This document shows positions 43,682 to 50,888 of a DNA stretch of 64,000 nt, in pieces. Source of the DNA: JAVJUV01 sp040220415 (lineage in GTDB: Bacteria > Pseudomonadota > Alphaproteobacteria > Rhodobacterales > Rhodobacteraceae); the NCBI GenBank assembly GCA_040220415.1, contig JAVJUV010000066.1, positions 1 to 64,000 on the forward strand, in the 5' to 3' direction. A model generated the notes under the pieces. That model made no database searches. It was given only the letters and a program-made list of their open reading frames with translations, and was not told the origin of the DNA. The position numbers were made by a program, and so were the translations under genes. Numbering within the stretch: position 1 is the stretch's first letter; every line of letters starts with the position of its first letter.

Positions 43682-44569
43682 ATGGGTACGAGTGCACAGG
43701 CAAACTGGGATGATCTGAGGTTCGTGCTGGCCGTGGCCGATCAGGGATCGGTCGCAAGCGCAGCGCGGATGCTTGGCGTGAACCACGCCACCGTGCTCCG
43801 CAGGATCGCCGCGTTCGAGACCCGGCACGGCATGAAAGTCTTCGAGAAGACGCCGACCGGCTATCGCGTCTCGCCCGACCGGCTGGCCCTGATCGAGGCG
43901 CTCCGCGCGGCAAGCCACGCCGTGGGCCAGGTCGAACGGCTGATCGATTCCCACCGGCCGGGCGTGTCGACCGGTATCCGCATCACCTCGACCGACGCCT
44001 TCTGCTTCTTCATCCTGCCCGATATCATCGCCGGCCTGTCCGAGAAGATATCCAGCCCGGTCAGTATCCTGTCAGGCAATGCTCACCTTGATTTCGGCCG
44101 CCTTCAGGCGGACATCACGGTCAGGCCCGCGGTCAAGCTGCCCGAGGATCTCGCGGGCACCCGCGCTTCGTCCTTCCGCTTCGGCGTCTTCGCCGCCGAG
44201 GGCGGCCAGGATACCTGGCTTGGTCTCGAGGGTGCGATCGCCCGCAGCCGCGGCGGGGAATGGGTGCGCCGGATCACCGGGGCCGGCGAACCCGGCCTCT
44301 CGTCCGACAGCTTCATCGTCCTTGCCGGGCTTGCCGCGGCCGGGCGGGGCAAGGCCATCCTGCCGCTTTTCGTGGGCGACGCCTGGGACGGGCTGCATCG
44401 GGTGGACGTCCTCGACGACATTCCGCCGACGCCGCTCTGGGTCGCCAGCCACGTCGACCTCCAGGAATCCGGGCGCCTCAAACGGGCCCGGAAATACCTT
44501 GCCGACGCGCTCGCCGCGCAAGAGGGACGGCTGCTCGGGTTTGACCCGCCCGCGGCGAAAAGCGCCTGA
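43682..44569 (+). CDS. LysR family transcriptional regulator
   Basis: 295 residues. An N-terminal winged helix-turn-helix (WDDLRFVLAVADQGSVASAARMLGVNHATVLRRIAAFE, about 9-45) is followed by a periplasmic-binding-protein-like effector domain (about 95-290). The HATVLRRI recognition helix and short first block resemble the subgroup lacking classical inducer names. Divergent transcription from the cytochrome pair suggests it controls them. Start ATG at 43682. Confidence 0.9.
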   Translation: MGTSAQANWDDLRFVLAVADQGSVASAARMLGVNHATVLRRIAAFETRHGMKVFEKTPTGYRVSPDRLALIEALRAASHAVGQVERLIDSHRPGVSTGIRITSTDAFCFFILPDIIAGLSEKISSPVSILSGNAHLDFGRLQADITVRPAVKLPEDLAGTRASSFRFGVFAAEGGQDTWLGLEGAIARSRGGEWVRRITGAGEPGLSSDSFIVLAGLAAAGRGKAILPLFVGDAWDGLHRVDVLDDIPPTPLWVASHVDLQESGRLKRARKYLADALAAQEGRLLGFDPPAAKSA

Positions 44570-44580
44570 CGTCCGGTCGG

Positions 44581-45468
44581 TCACGCAGCGCGCGGCCCGC
44601 GCCGGAACAGGCGCCCATCTATCAGGAAGAGGCCCAGGAAAATCGCCGCCATGCCCGCGAAATGCAGCGCCCCCAGGTCTTCGCGCAGCACGAAATACCC
44701 GATCACCAGCGCCGATATCGGCGCGATGAAGGTGACGGTCGAAGTTTTCGTCGCACCCGCGCGGGGCAGAATTCGGAACGCCGCCAGAAACGACGCCCCG
44801 GTCAGCACGCAGCCCAGGACCGCGATCGCGGCCCATGTCGTCGCCGATACCGCCTGCGGAAGACCTTCACCGAAAAAGGCGACCGGCAGCATCAGCAGGG
44901 CGGCGAAACTGAACGCCCAGGCCACCATCACCTCGGTCTCGATCGCCTTGAACCGCCGCACGTAGTTCATGGCGATCGCATAGCAGACCGGCGCAAGAAC
45001 GATGAAGACGGTTCCGAACAGCCGCGTCGAATCGCCTTCGCTCATGGCCGGCAGCGTCAGAAGGACAATCCCCAGAAAGCCCGCGACGACCCCCAGCGAC
45101 TTGTGAAACGTCGCCTTCTCGCCGCCGGGCCACAGATGCGAAACGATGACGACCATCACCGGCGTCAGCGCGTTGACGATACCCGCGACACCGCTGGCCA
45201 CGTATTGCTGACCGATCGGATAGATGGCGAAGGGCATCGCGAACATCAGCGTGCCCATGACCGCAAGACCGGGCAGGGCGGCGGCGCCGGGCCACGCCCG
45301 GCGGCCCGTCAGCAATACCCATACCCAGCAGAACAGCGCGGCGGTCGCGACGCGCGCGAAAGACACCGCAAGCGGGCCGATCTCGCGCAGAAGCACCTCG
45401 TTGAAAAAGAACGTCGTGCCCCAGCCGATGCCTAGAACGATGATCAGAATCCAGTCTCTGTCGGGCAT
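44581..45468 (-). CDS. DMT/EamA family transporter
   Basis: 295 residues with ten predicted helices and EamA repeats (WGTTFFFNEVLLREIGPLAV in the first, YVRRFKAIETEVMVAWAFSF in the second). Third DMT carrier of the window. Substrate unknown. It is convergent with the lysR gene (11 nt apart) and has no co-directional partner. Confidence 0.88.
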   Translation of the reverse strand: MPDRDWILIIVLGIGWGTTFFFNEVLLREIGPLAVSFARVATAALFCWVWVLLTGRRAWPGAAALPGLAVMGTLMFAMPFAIYPIGQQYVASGVAGIVNALTPVMVVIVSHLWPGGEKATFHKSLGVVAGFLGIVLLTLPAMSEGDSTRLFGTVFIVLAPVCYAIAMNYVRRFKAIETEVMVAWAFSFAALLMLPVAFFGEGLPQAVSATTWAAIAVLGCVLTGASFLAAFRILPRAGATKTSTVTFIAPISALVIGYFVLREDLGALHFAGMAAIFLGLFLIDGRLFRRGPRAA

Positions 45469-45539
45469 TCACGTCTCCGCCGGGGGCCATCCCCGGCCAC
45501 GCGGCCGTTCTAGCTTCGCGGGCCTCGGGAAGTAAAGGC

Positions 45540-45561
45540 GGGGGCAGCCGGCTTCGCCCCC
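45540..45561 (-). terminator. Possible terminator of the envelope protein gene ending at 45579
   Basis: Stem GGGGGC/GCCCCC (45540-45545 with 45556-45561), loop 10 nt, followed on the minus strand by GCCTTTACTT. The T-run is imperfect, so this is a weak call. Confidence 0.35.
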
Positions 45562-45578
45562 ATCCGTTCGCGCGCGCC

Positions 45579-46196
45579 CTAGAACCGCAGGCCGACGGCC
45601 AGCCCGAAGACCGGGCTCGTATCCGGCGCATCCGCCACGCCTCCCTGAAGGAAACTCCCGCCCTTCAGCGCGTAGGACGCGCTGAGGCCAAGGCGGGCGA
45701 CCGATTCCTTGGTCATTTGTCCCTCGTCCGAGACGATGCCCGAGACGCCCACGCTGATGGCCTCGGTCAGCGCATAATCGACGAAAACCTCGGACCGCGA
45801 CGATTCGACCTCGTCGCCATAGGTCACGCTGAATCCTGTCGTGGTCTTGCCCCGCGTCAAGGCCGAGCCCAGCCGCAGCACGTCCCGCCCGTCCTCCAGC
45901 CCCTCGCTTCCGAAGACCGACAATTGACCCAGAACGGTGTCGCTCAGGGCATCGCGCTCTACCCGCAGGGGAATCCGGTCAGGATACCGGAATCGGGCCG
46001 GCGATCCGCTGCCCAAGGCCGACACACGCACCTGCGGCGCGCGAACCGACGCCTCCGCCGCACCGCCAAGGCGATACTCGACAAGGCCCGCCTGGTCCTC
46101 GGCCCCAAACGGAATCGCTTGCGAAACCGCGGCCACGGGAAAAAGCAGAAATGCGAGGGAAGCCGGAACGGTGCGCAACGGTCCTGTCCTGTCCAT
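45579..46196 (-). CDS. Predicted outer-membrane beta-barrel-like hypothetical protein
   Basis: 205 residues. Signal peptide MDRTGPLRTVPASLAFLLFPVAAVSQA. The mature half shows alternating strands (TTGFSVTYGDEVESSRSEVFVDYAL, about residues 105-130) and ends FGLAVGLRF, an aromatic C-terminus of barrel proteins. I do not recognise a family. Start ATG at 46196; the frame extends upstream, but those residues look like noise. Between it and hpt are 109 bp. Confidence 0.7.
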   Translation of the reverse strand: MDRTGPLRTVPASLAFLLFPVAAVSQAIPFGAEDQAGLVEYRLGGAAEASVRAPQVRVSALGSGSPARFRYPDRIPLRVERDALSDTVLGQLSVFGSEGLEDGRDVLRLGSALTRGKTTTGFSVTYGDEVESSRSEVFVDYALTEAISVGVSGIVSDEGQMTKESVARLGLSASYALKGGSFLQGGVADAPDTSPVFGLAVGLRF

Positions 46197-46305
46197 CGCC
46201 CACCCGTCGCACAGATTGCGTGAAATTTCCGGGCGCGGCCAGACAGCCCGATTCGAACCGTGGCGGCTTTGTGGCAGTTCCGCCGCAGTGGCGATCTTCT
46301 GCCGA

Positions 46306-46848
46306 TCAGGTCGCGTCGGTGAACCGGACCTTGCCGATGAAGGGCAGGTTGCGGTTCCGCTGCGCATAGTCGATCCCGTAACCCACGACGAATTCGTCCG
46401 GAATCTCGAACCCCGTCCACGTGGCCCGGATATCCGTCTCGCGCCGCGACGGCTTGTCCAGAAGGGCGATGGTCTCCAGTTTGCGCGGATTGCGCGACTC
46501 CAACAGCTTCAGCACGTGGCTCAGCGTGAACCCGGTATCAACGATGTCCTCAACCACCAGAACGTCACGCCCGCCGATTTCGCCGCGCAGGTCTTTCAGG
46601 ATTCGCACCTCGCGGCTCGATTCCATGCTGTCGCCATAAGAAGACGCTTCCAGGAAATCGACCTCGACGTTCATGTCCAACTCGCGCACCAGATCCGCGA
46701 TGAACACGAACGATCCCCGCAGCAGCCCCACGACGATCAGCTTGTCGGTGCCGGCAAAGGCCTTCTTGATCTCGCCCGCCAGCGCTTCGATTCGCGCAGC
46801 GATGGATTTGGCCGAGATCATCTCGTCGATCACGTATGGCTGCGTCAC
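46306..46848 (-). CDS. hpt: Hypoxanthine phosphoribosyltransferase
   Basis: 180 residues. It salvages hypoxanthine (and often guanine) with PRPP. The PRPP motif VLVVEDIVDTGFTL (about 97-110) and the LLRGSFVFIADL loop near the N-terminus are typical; the late FEIPDEFVVGYGIDYAQRNR is also conserved. I choose GTG at 46848 (MTQPYVIDEMIS) because GGGGGAAG stands 8 nt before it; a TTG two codons earlier would leave no spacing. Divergent from the START-domain gene. Confidence 0.93.
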   Translation of the reverse strand: MTQPYVIDEMISAKSIAARIEALAGEIKKAFAGTDKLIVVGLLRGSFVFIADLVRELDMNVEVDFLEASSYGDSMESSREVRILKDLRGEIGGRDVLVVEDIVDTGFTLSHVLKLLESRNPRKLETIALLDKPSRRETDIRATWTGFEIPDEFVVGYGIDYAQRNRNLPFIGKVRFTDAT

Positions 46849-46922
46849 GATCAACTTCCCCCTTGACCCTCGCGCTCCGTCCTTACACCTAAGGGCATCG
46901 ACAGCACCAGTCCCGAGCGCGC

Positions 46923-47381
46923 ATGCCCACGCATTCCGAGACCCGCCGGCTCCCCTACACGGCGCAGCAGATGTATGACCTCGTGGCCGATGTTTCGCGC
47001 TATCCCGAGTTCCTGCCCTGGACCGCCGCCGCGCGCATCCGCGAGACGCGCGAGGAAGGCGATCGCACCGTGATGCTGGCCGACCTCGTGATTTCGTTCA
47101 AGGTCTTCCGCGAACGCTTCGGCAGCCGCGTCACCCTCTGGCCGAAGGATCGAAAGATCGAGACCGAATATCTCGACGGCCCGTTCAAGCACATGATCTC
47201 GCACTGGTCCTTCGCCGAGGCCGGGGACGAATGCGACGTCTCGTTCCACGTCGATTTCGAGTTCCGCAACCGCCTGCTTCAGACCACCGCCACCGTCTTC
47301 TTCAACGAGGCGATGCAGCGCGTCGTCCGCGCCTTCGAACGGCGCGCGGCCGACCTCTACGGGCAATCCCCGTCAGCCTGA
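46923..47381 (+). CDS. COQ10/RatA-like START-domain protein
   Basis: 152 residues. Seen: HSETRRLPYTAQQMYDLVADVSRYPEFLPWTAA at the N-terminus and VSFHVDFEFRNRLLQTTA later. These place it in the Polyketide_cyc2/COQ10 group, which binds ubiquinone and helps its synthesis or delivery; the same fold was named RatA in E. coli, where it blocks 70S assembly. In alphaproteobacteria the COQ10 role is more likely, and the conserved YPEFLPW helix supports it. It is divergent from hpt and followed by two hairpins. Confidence 0.88.
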   Translation: MPTHSETRRLPYTAQQMYDLVADVSRYPEFLPWTAAARIRETREEGDRTVMLADLVISFKVFRERFGSRVTLWPKDRKIETEYLDGPFKHMISHWSFAEAGDECDVSFHVDFEFRNRLLQTTATVFFNEAMQRVVRAFERRAADLYGQSPSA

Positions 47382-47382
47382 C

Positions 47383-47423
47383 AAAAAAGGCGGACCAGCG
47401 CATCACGGTTGCGCCGGTCCGCC
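47383..47423 (-). terminator. Rho-independent terminator of the subtilase operon
   Basis: Stem GGCGGACC-a-GCGCA (47389-47402) with TGCGC-c-GGTCCGCC (47410-47423), 13 pairs and one mismatch, 7-nt loop. It is followed on the minus strand by TTTTTT (47383-47388). It lies about 130 nt past the subtilase stop. Confidence 0.82.
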
Positions 47424-47472
47424 GAAGTTGCCGCAATGGTCACTCAAAAAGTCTTACGTCATGAAACCGGTG

Positions 47473-47503
47473 CCCCGAAGGTGCCGGGACAGCACCTTCG
47501 GGG
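47473..47503. terminator. Perfect 12-bp hairpin between the COQ10-like and subtilase genes
   Basis: CCCCGAAGGTGC (47473-47484) pairs fully with GCACCTTCGGGG (47492-47503), 7-nt loop. No good T-run on either side (TTACTCG on plus), so it may be a backup or bidirectional terminator. Confidence 0.5.
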
Positions 47504-47552
47504 TTACTCGTTACGCACCCCTCACACCCACACTCGTCATTCCCACCCAACC

Positions 47553-49553
47553 TCATCTGGCTGGCCGCCCCGTCGCCGGCGCCTTCATGCGTCCGAAACC
47601 GGCCTTCACCGGGGCCACGCGACCGGGCCAGCTGCGCGCGGCCTCGTCGGTGACGGCCTCGGCCTGAAACCAGTCCTCCGCGCCCGGCGCATCGCCGCGC
47701 CGCCCGCCGTCGATCCAGTCAAGCATCGCCAGCGCAACCGAGCGGGTCGCCAGCGCGGTCGAGAAACTCGTCCCCTGCATCGCCGCCGCCGACCCGCTCT
47801 TCGATCCGGCAGCCAGCAGCCCGAACCGCGCCGCACCGTCCGCTCCTGGGAGAATGGCCGTCGGTGCGGCGCGGCCGTCTCCAACGGGCTCGGAAGAGGC
47901 TGCGCTGGAAAAGGTCGAAGGCTTGCCGTCGGTGGCGCGATAACTGCCGATCACGCGCGATTCGGCGTGGTTGCCGATGGCGTTCAGGCTGCCGCGCCGG
48001 GTCATCGGCGGCGGCACGTCGGTCAGAGCGGGGGCCGATCCGTCCGTCGGATAATCGTAGACGTCGATGGCCCGGCCGCGTTCGTCGACCGCGTCGAAAT
48101 CAGGGTGATCGAAGGTCGACAGAAGGCCCGTGACGCTGCCGAAGGTCAGGGTCTGGTCCGACTGCACGAAGGCATGGGCGCGCCCGCCGCCTTCGATCAC
48201 GACGGACCAGCGGCCCGAGGGCGCTCCGCCGATCCGGTCGATCTCCAGCGTCGGCGCCGTGCACAGGTAATAGCCAACCCGATGCCACGGCGCCTCTTCG
48301 ACGCCCGAGGGAGGTATGTTGTCATGGCGCCGGCAATAGATCCGCGCCAGCGGACGGCCGGGTTCGGCATCGTCCGCAAGCGTGCACATCTGCCCGGCGC
48401 GTCCCGGCGCCGCCGGGCTTTCGGGGCCATCGGGCAGGACCACCCGCGCGCTCAACGGCGACACCGGGGCCTTGCCGCCCTTGCCGTCGATCGTGTCCGA
48501 CCAGATCTCGGCGAAGTTCGGCGTGTGATCCTCGGGCCGGATGCGCCAGTCCAGCGCCACCGATCCGCACTCGGGCAGGTCGAACTCGGCCACACCCTCG
48601 CTCAGCAGATCGTTGCCCGCCGGAAGAATGACGCGGATCGGCCGGCCTGTCGCCTCTGCCCGGCTTGTGGCGGCACGGATCACTTCCTCGATCAGCATGT
48701 GGCCGTCCTTGGGACCGGCCTTCAGCCCGTACGAGAGGTTGATCACGATGGGGAAGCCGCCCTCCGGGCCATAGCCGCAGGCCTGCCAGATCCGGTCCGC
48801 CCGGTCGATGATATACTCGACCGCGTGGATCGCGAAGAACTCCAGGAAATTGCCGTTGGCGCCCATCGAGGTCCGGGGCGGCAGCCCCACCGCGATCACC
48901 GGCAACCGCCGACGCGCCTCGTCCAGCGATCCCTCGCGCAAATCGAACCCCGCGGCCAGGTCGGCCACGTGCGTTCCGTGCGTCGCGTTGGTCTCAAGCC
49001 GCCGGTCGCCCCTCGGATCGCCGAACTGAGTCAGCCCGGCCGCGCGGTCGAAGGCGGCCTCGTCGATGACGCCGCCCACGGTCGCGCGCCACATCAGCCG
49101 GTCGATCTCGGTGCGGAACAATTCGCGCCCGAACGGCACCGCCGCGTCCGGCCGCCAGACACCGCCCTGAAGCCACGCCGCCAGGAACCGCGTGCCGCCG
49201 TCGATCCGCCGGAAGCGCGCATGCGACAACGCGATTGCGCTGTCGATCACACCGACGATGGCACTGTCCGCGTCGGGCATCCAGGTCAGCTGGATATCGG
49301 GCGCCTCGGCCACCTCTTCATCCGCGGGCTTGCGCGCGAAAATCGGCAACGGGGCAGGGCTCTCGCGGTCGCCGCACAGCCCCTGTCCCGGCGCCATCCC
49401 GCAGGCCAGGGGCGAGACGGGCAGGGGCGCGATCGACAGGCCGTCCTTTTCCTCGGCGCCGTCGAACACCACCGCCTTCAGCCAGTCGATATAGGGCGAC
49501 AGCCCCTTGCCGGCGGACGGATCGTTCTCCCAGTCGCTCCAGCGAAGGGTCAT
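47553..49553 (-). CDS. S8 family (subtilisin-like) serine peptidase, no signal peptide
   Basis: 666 residues. The catalytic triad is readable: Asp104 in AIVGVIDSAIALSH, His192 in NATHGTHVADLAAG, and Ser near 590 in MQGTSFSTALATR (GTS-x-S/T-A). The oxyanion asparagine lies in VILPAGNDL. About 400 residues separate His and Ser, against roughly 155 in subtilisin, so a large insertion domain is present. There is no signal peptide, membrane helix or obvious propeptide; the N-terminal 95 residues are soluble. Its ATG overlaps the stop of the upstream haloperoxidase-like gene (ATGA), and its ribosome site is the poly-Glu coding end of that gene. Substrate unknown. Confidence 0.88.
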   Translation of the reverse strand: MTLRWSDWENDPSAGKGLSPYIDWLKAVVFDGAEEKDGLSIAPLPVSPLACGMAPGQGLCGDRESPAPLPIFARKPADEEVAEAPDIQLTWMPDADSAIVGVIDSAIALSHARFRRIDGGTRFLAAWLQGGVWRPDAAVPFGRELFRTEIDRLMWRATVGGVIDEAAFDRAAGLTQFGDPRGDRRLETNATHGTHVADLAAGFDLREGSLDEARRRLPVIAVGLPPRTSMGANGNFLEFFAIHAVEYIIDRADRIWQACGYGPEGGFPIVINLSYGLKAGPKDGHMLIEEVIRAATSRAEATGRPIRVILPAGNDLLSEGVAEFDLPECGSVALDWRIRPEDHTPNFAEIWSDTIDGKGGKAPVSPLSARVVLPDGPESPAAPGRAGQMCTLADDAEPGRPLARIYCRRHDNIPPSGVEEAPWHRVGYYLCTAPTLEIDRIGGAPSGRWSVVIEGGGRAHAFVQSDQTLTFGSVTGLLSTFDHPDFDAVDERGRAIDVYDYPTDGSAPALTDVPPPMTRRGSLNAIGNHAESRVIGSYRATDGKPSTFSSAASSEPVGDGRAAPTAILPGADGAARFGLLAAGSKSGSAAAMQGTSFSTALATRSVALAMLDWIDGGRRGDAPGAEDWFQAEAVTDEAARSWPGRVAPVKAGFGRMKAPATGRPAR

Positions 49554-49568
49554 TCCTCCTCCTCCTCC
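49550..49568 (-). promoter_or_regulatory. Ribosome binding site of the subtilase gene inside the poly-Glu codons
   Basis: The last codons of the upstream gene are GAG/GAA repeats ending in TGA, giving a GGAGGAGGAGGAATGA run. The AGGAGG core stands 4-10 nt before the ATG at 49553. The acidic tail of one protein thus doubles as the initiation signal of the next. Confidence 0.75.
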
Positions 49569-50659
49569 ACCCATTCCGCGGCGGCCTTGCCCCAAAGCGT
49601 GCCCCAGATCGTCTTCTCGCTCGGCTCGCGCCCGCCCGGCGCGTCGGCCTCCAGCACGTCGCGCAGCCAGCCCAGCGTCAGATCGAAGGCCGGTGCGGAT
49701 TCGGCCGGCGGCTGGAATGACACCTCGCGCGGCTGCGGCCAGTCGATCGGGCCGTTCTCGGTCGCGATCCGGTAGGCCGCTTCGCCCAGCGCGCAGCCCA
49801 GCACCGCGCCTGCGGCCGAATCCACGGGGAAATGCACGCCCGCGATCGTCCGGTTCGTGGCGATCCGGTGCGCGATCCGGAACGGCATCGCCGCGATCTG
49901 GCTGGCCGCGTCCGCGCCCGCCAGCGCCTCCTTCGGCCCCATCCCGGTCATCAGCCGCGCCATCACCGTGGCGGCGGTGAAAACCTCGATCGCATGGCCC
50001 GAGGGATAGCTCGAATGGTCCGGCGTCTGGATCATCGGCTGGATCTGCGGCGCATAGTCGATCGGCCGCTGCGAGCGGCAGAAATGCTTGACCGGCATTT
50101 CCACATGAATGGCCAGCCGCAGCACGGTCGACAGAACCTCAAGCGAGGCGGCGTTCCGGCTGGCGCTCAGATGACCGACCATCCCGAAGAACGACAGAAG
50201 ATCGAAGGTCTGGTTGATCGTCTCCGAGATCCGGTCGCTGCGCAGGTCCGCATAGGCCCGGACCATCTGCAACTGCTGGCGGAACACATCCTTCGAGGGC
50301 CGGTGCAGCGTCACCAGCGAATGGCCCCGCACGTTCAGCGTCGCATGGCCGTCCTGCCCGGTGACGACGAAATCGGGCTTCAGCAGCGAATCCAGAAGAA
50401 CCGCGCGCGTCGGCACGGTAAGATACTCGATGTCGGTATCCGCCTTGGCCCAGGGCGCCGGATCGCGCAGCGGCCGGCCGTCCCAATAGCCCACGACACC
50501 GTCGTGCGTCGTGATCAGCGCCGACGTCAGAAACGCGCTCCCGCCGCTCCCGGCATGCGCCGTCTTGTCGAAACCCTGACCCTGGCCTTGGCCTTGTCCC
50601 TGACCTTGCCCTTGGCCTTGGCCTTGACCCTGACCTTGTCCCTGACCGGATTCCGGCAT
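49550..50659 (-). CDS. Vanadium-dependent haloperoxidase / PAP2-like enzyme with (Gly-Gln)12 N-terminus
   Basis: 369 residues. After MPES the protein carries twelve Gly-Gln dipeptides (residues 5-28), then a helical domain with the three acid-phosphatase/haloperoxidase motifs: K-x6-RP in KHFCRSQRP (about 191-199), SYPSGHAIEVF (about 217-226) and R-x4-G-x-H-x3-D in NRTIAGVHFPVD (about 260-272). YPSGHA with the spacing seen is closer to bacterial vanadium haloperoxidases than to lipid phosphatases, and there are no membrane helices. The product is therefore a soluble enzyme, either a haloperoxidase or a phosphatase. The C-terminus ends in poly-Glu, whose codons form the Shine-Dalgarno of the coupled subtilase gene. 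Confidence 0.83.
   Translation of the reverse strand: MPESGQGQGQGQGQGQGQGQGQGQGQGQGFDKTAHAGSGGSAFLTSALITTHDGVVGYWDGRPLRDPAPWAKADTDIEYLTVPTRAVLLDSLLKPDFVVTGQDGHATLNVRGHSLVTLHRPSKDVFRQQLQMVRAYADLRSDRISETINQTFDLLSFFGMVGHLSASRNAASLEVLSTVLRLAIHVEMPVKHFCRSQRPIDYAPQIQPMIQTPDHSSYPSGHAIEVFTAATVMARLMTGMGPKEALAGADAASQIAAMPFRIAHRIATNRTIAGVHFPVDSAAGAVLGCALGEAAYRIATENGPIDWPQPREVSFQPPAESAPAFDLTLGWLRDVLEADAPGGREPSEKTIWGTLWGKAAAEWVEEEEE
50576..50647 (-). repeat. Hexanucleotide tandem repeat encoding (Gly-Gln)12
   Basis: Twelve contiguous 6-bp units, consensus GGNCAR on the minus strand, with third-position variation in both codons. The degeneracy shows selection for the dipeptide, or an old repeat, rather than a recent slippage product. 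A 6-bp unit keeps frame whatever the copy number. Confidence 0.9.
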
Positions 50660-50729
50660 CTTTCACCTCTCACCAATGGCTTTCGCCCAAGATTGAGGCG
50701 TCGCCCCCCGCGGCCACAAGAACGGCCCG

Positions 50730-50818
50730 CGTGAAACGCTCGATTTTCACGATTAATTCACGAATCACACCGATCCGTTACCCGTTTCCTAACTTTCTTG
50801 AAAACTCGGGTTACCCGT
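50730..50818. promoter_or_regulatory. Phased direct and inverted repeats between the haloperoxidase operon and its SARP-like regulator
   Basis: Inverted pair CGTGAAA (50730-50736) and TTTCACG (50745-50751). Direct repeat TTCACGA at 50746 and 50757, exactly 11 bp apart. Direct repeat GTTACCCGT at 50777 and 50810, 33 bp apart. The second GTTACCCGT overlaps an 11-bp perfect palindrome CGGGT-T-ACCCG (50807-50817). A weak promoter TTGAAA (50798-50803) sits between them. SARP regulators are known to bind direct repeats at 11-bp periods. The 229-bp region is otherwise non-coding. Confidence 0.6.
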
Positions 50819-50888
50819 GGTCAACTTTTGCAGGAACTTATTGGCGCGGTGCTGGGTGTGCGCGTTCGCCAGCAGGGGATAGAGCAAG

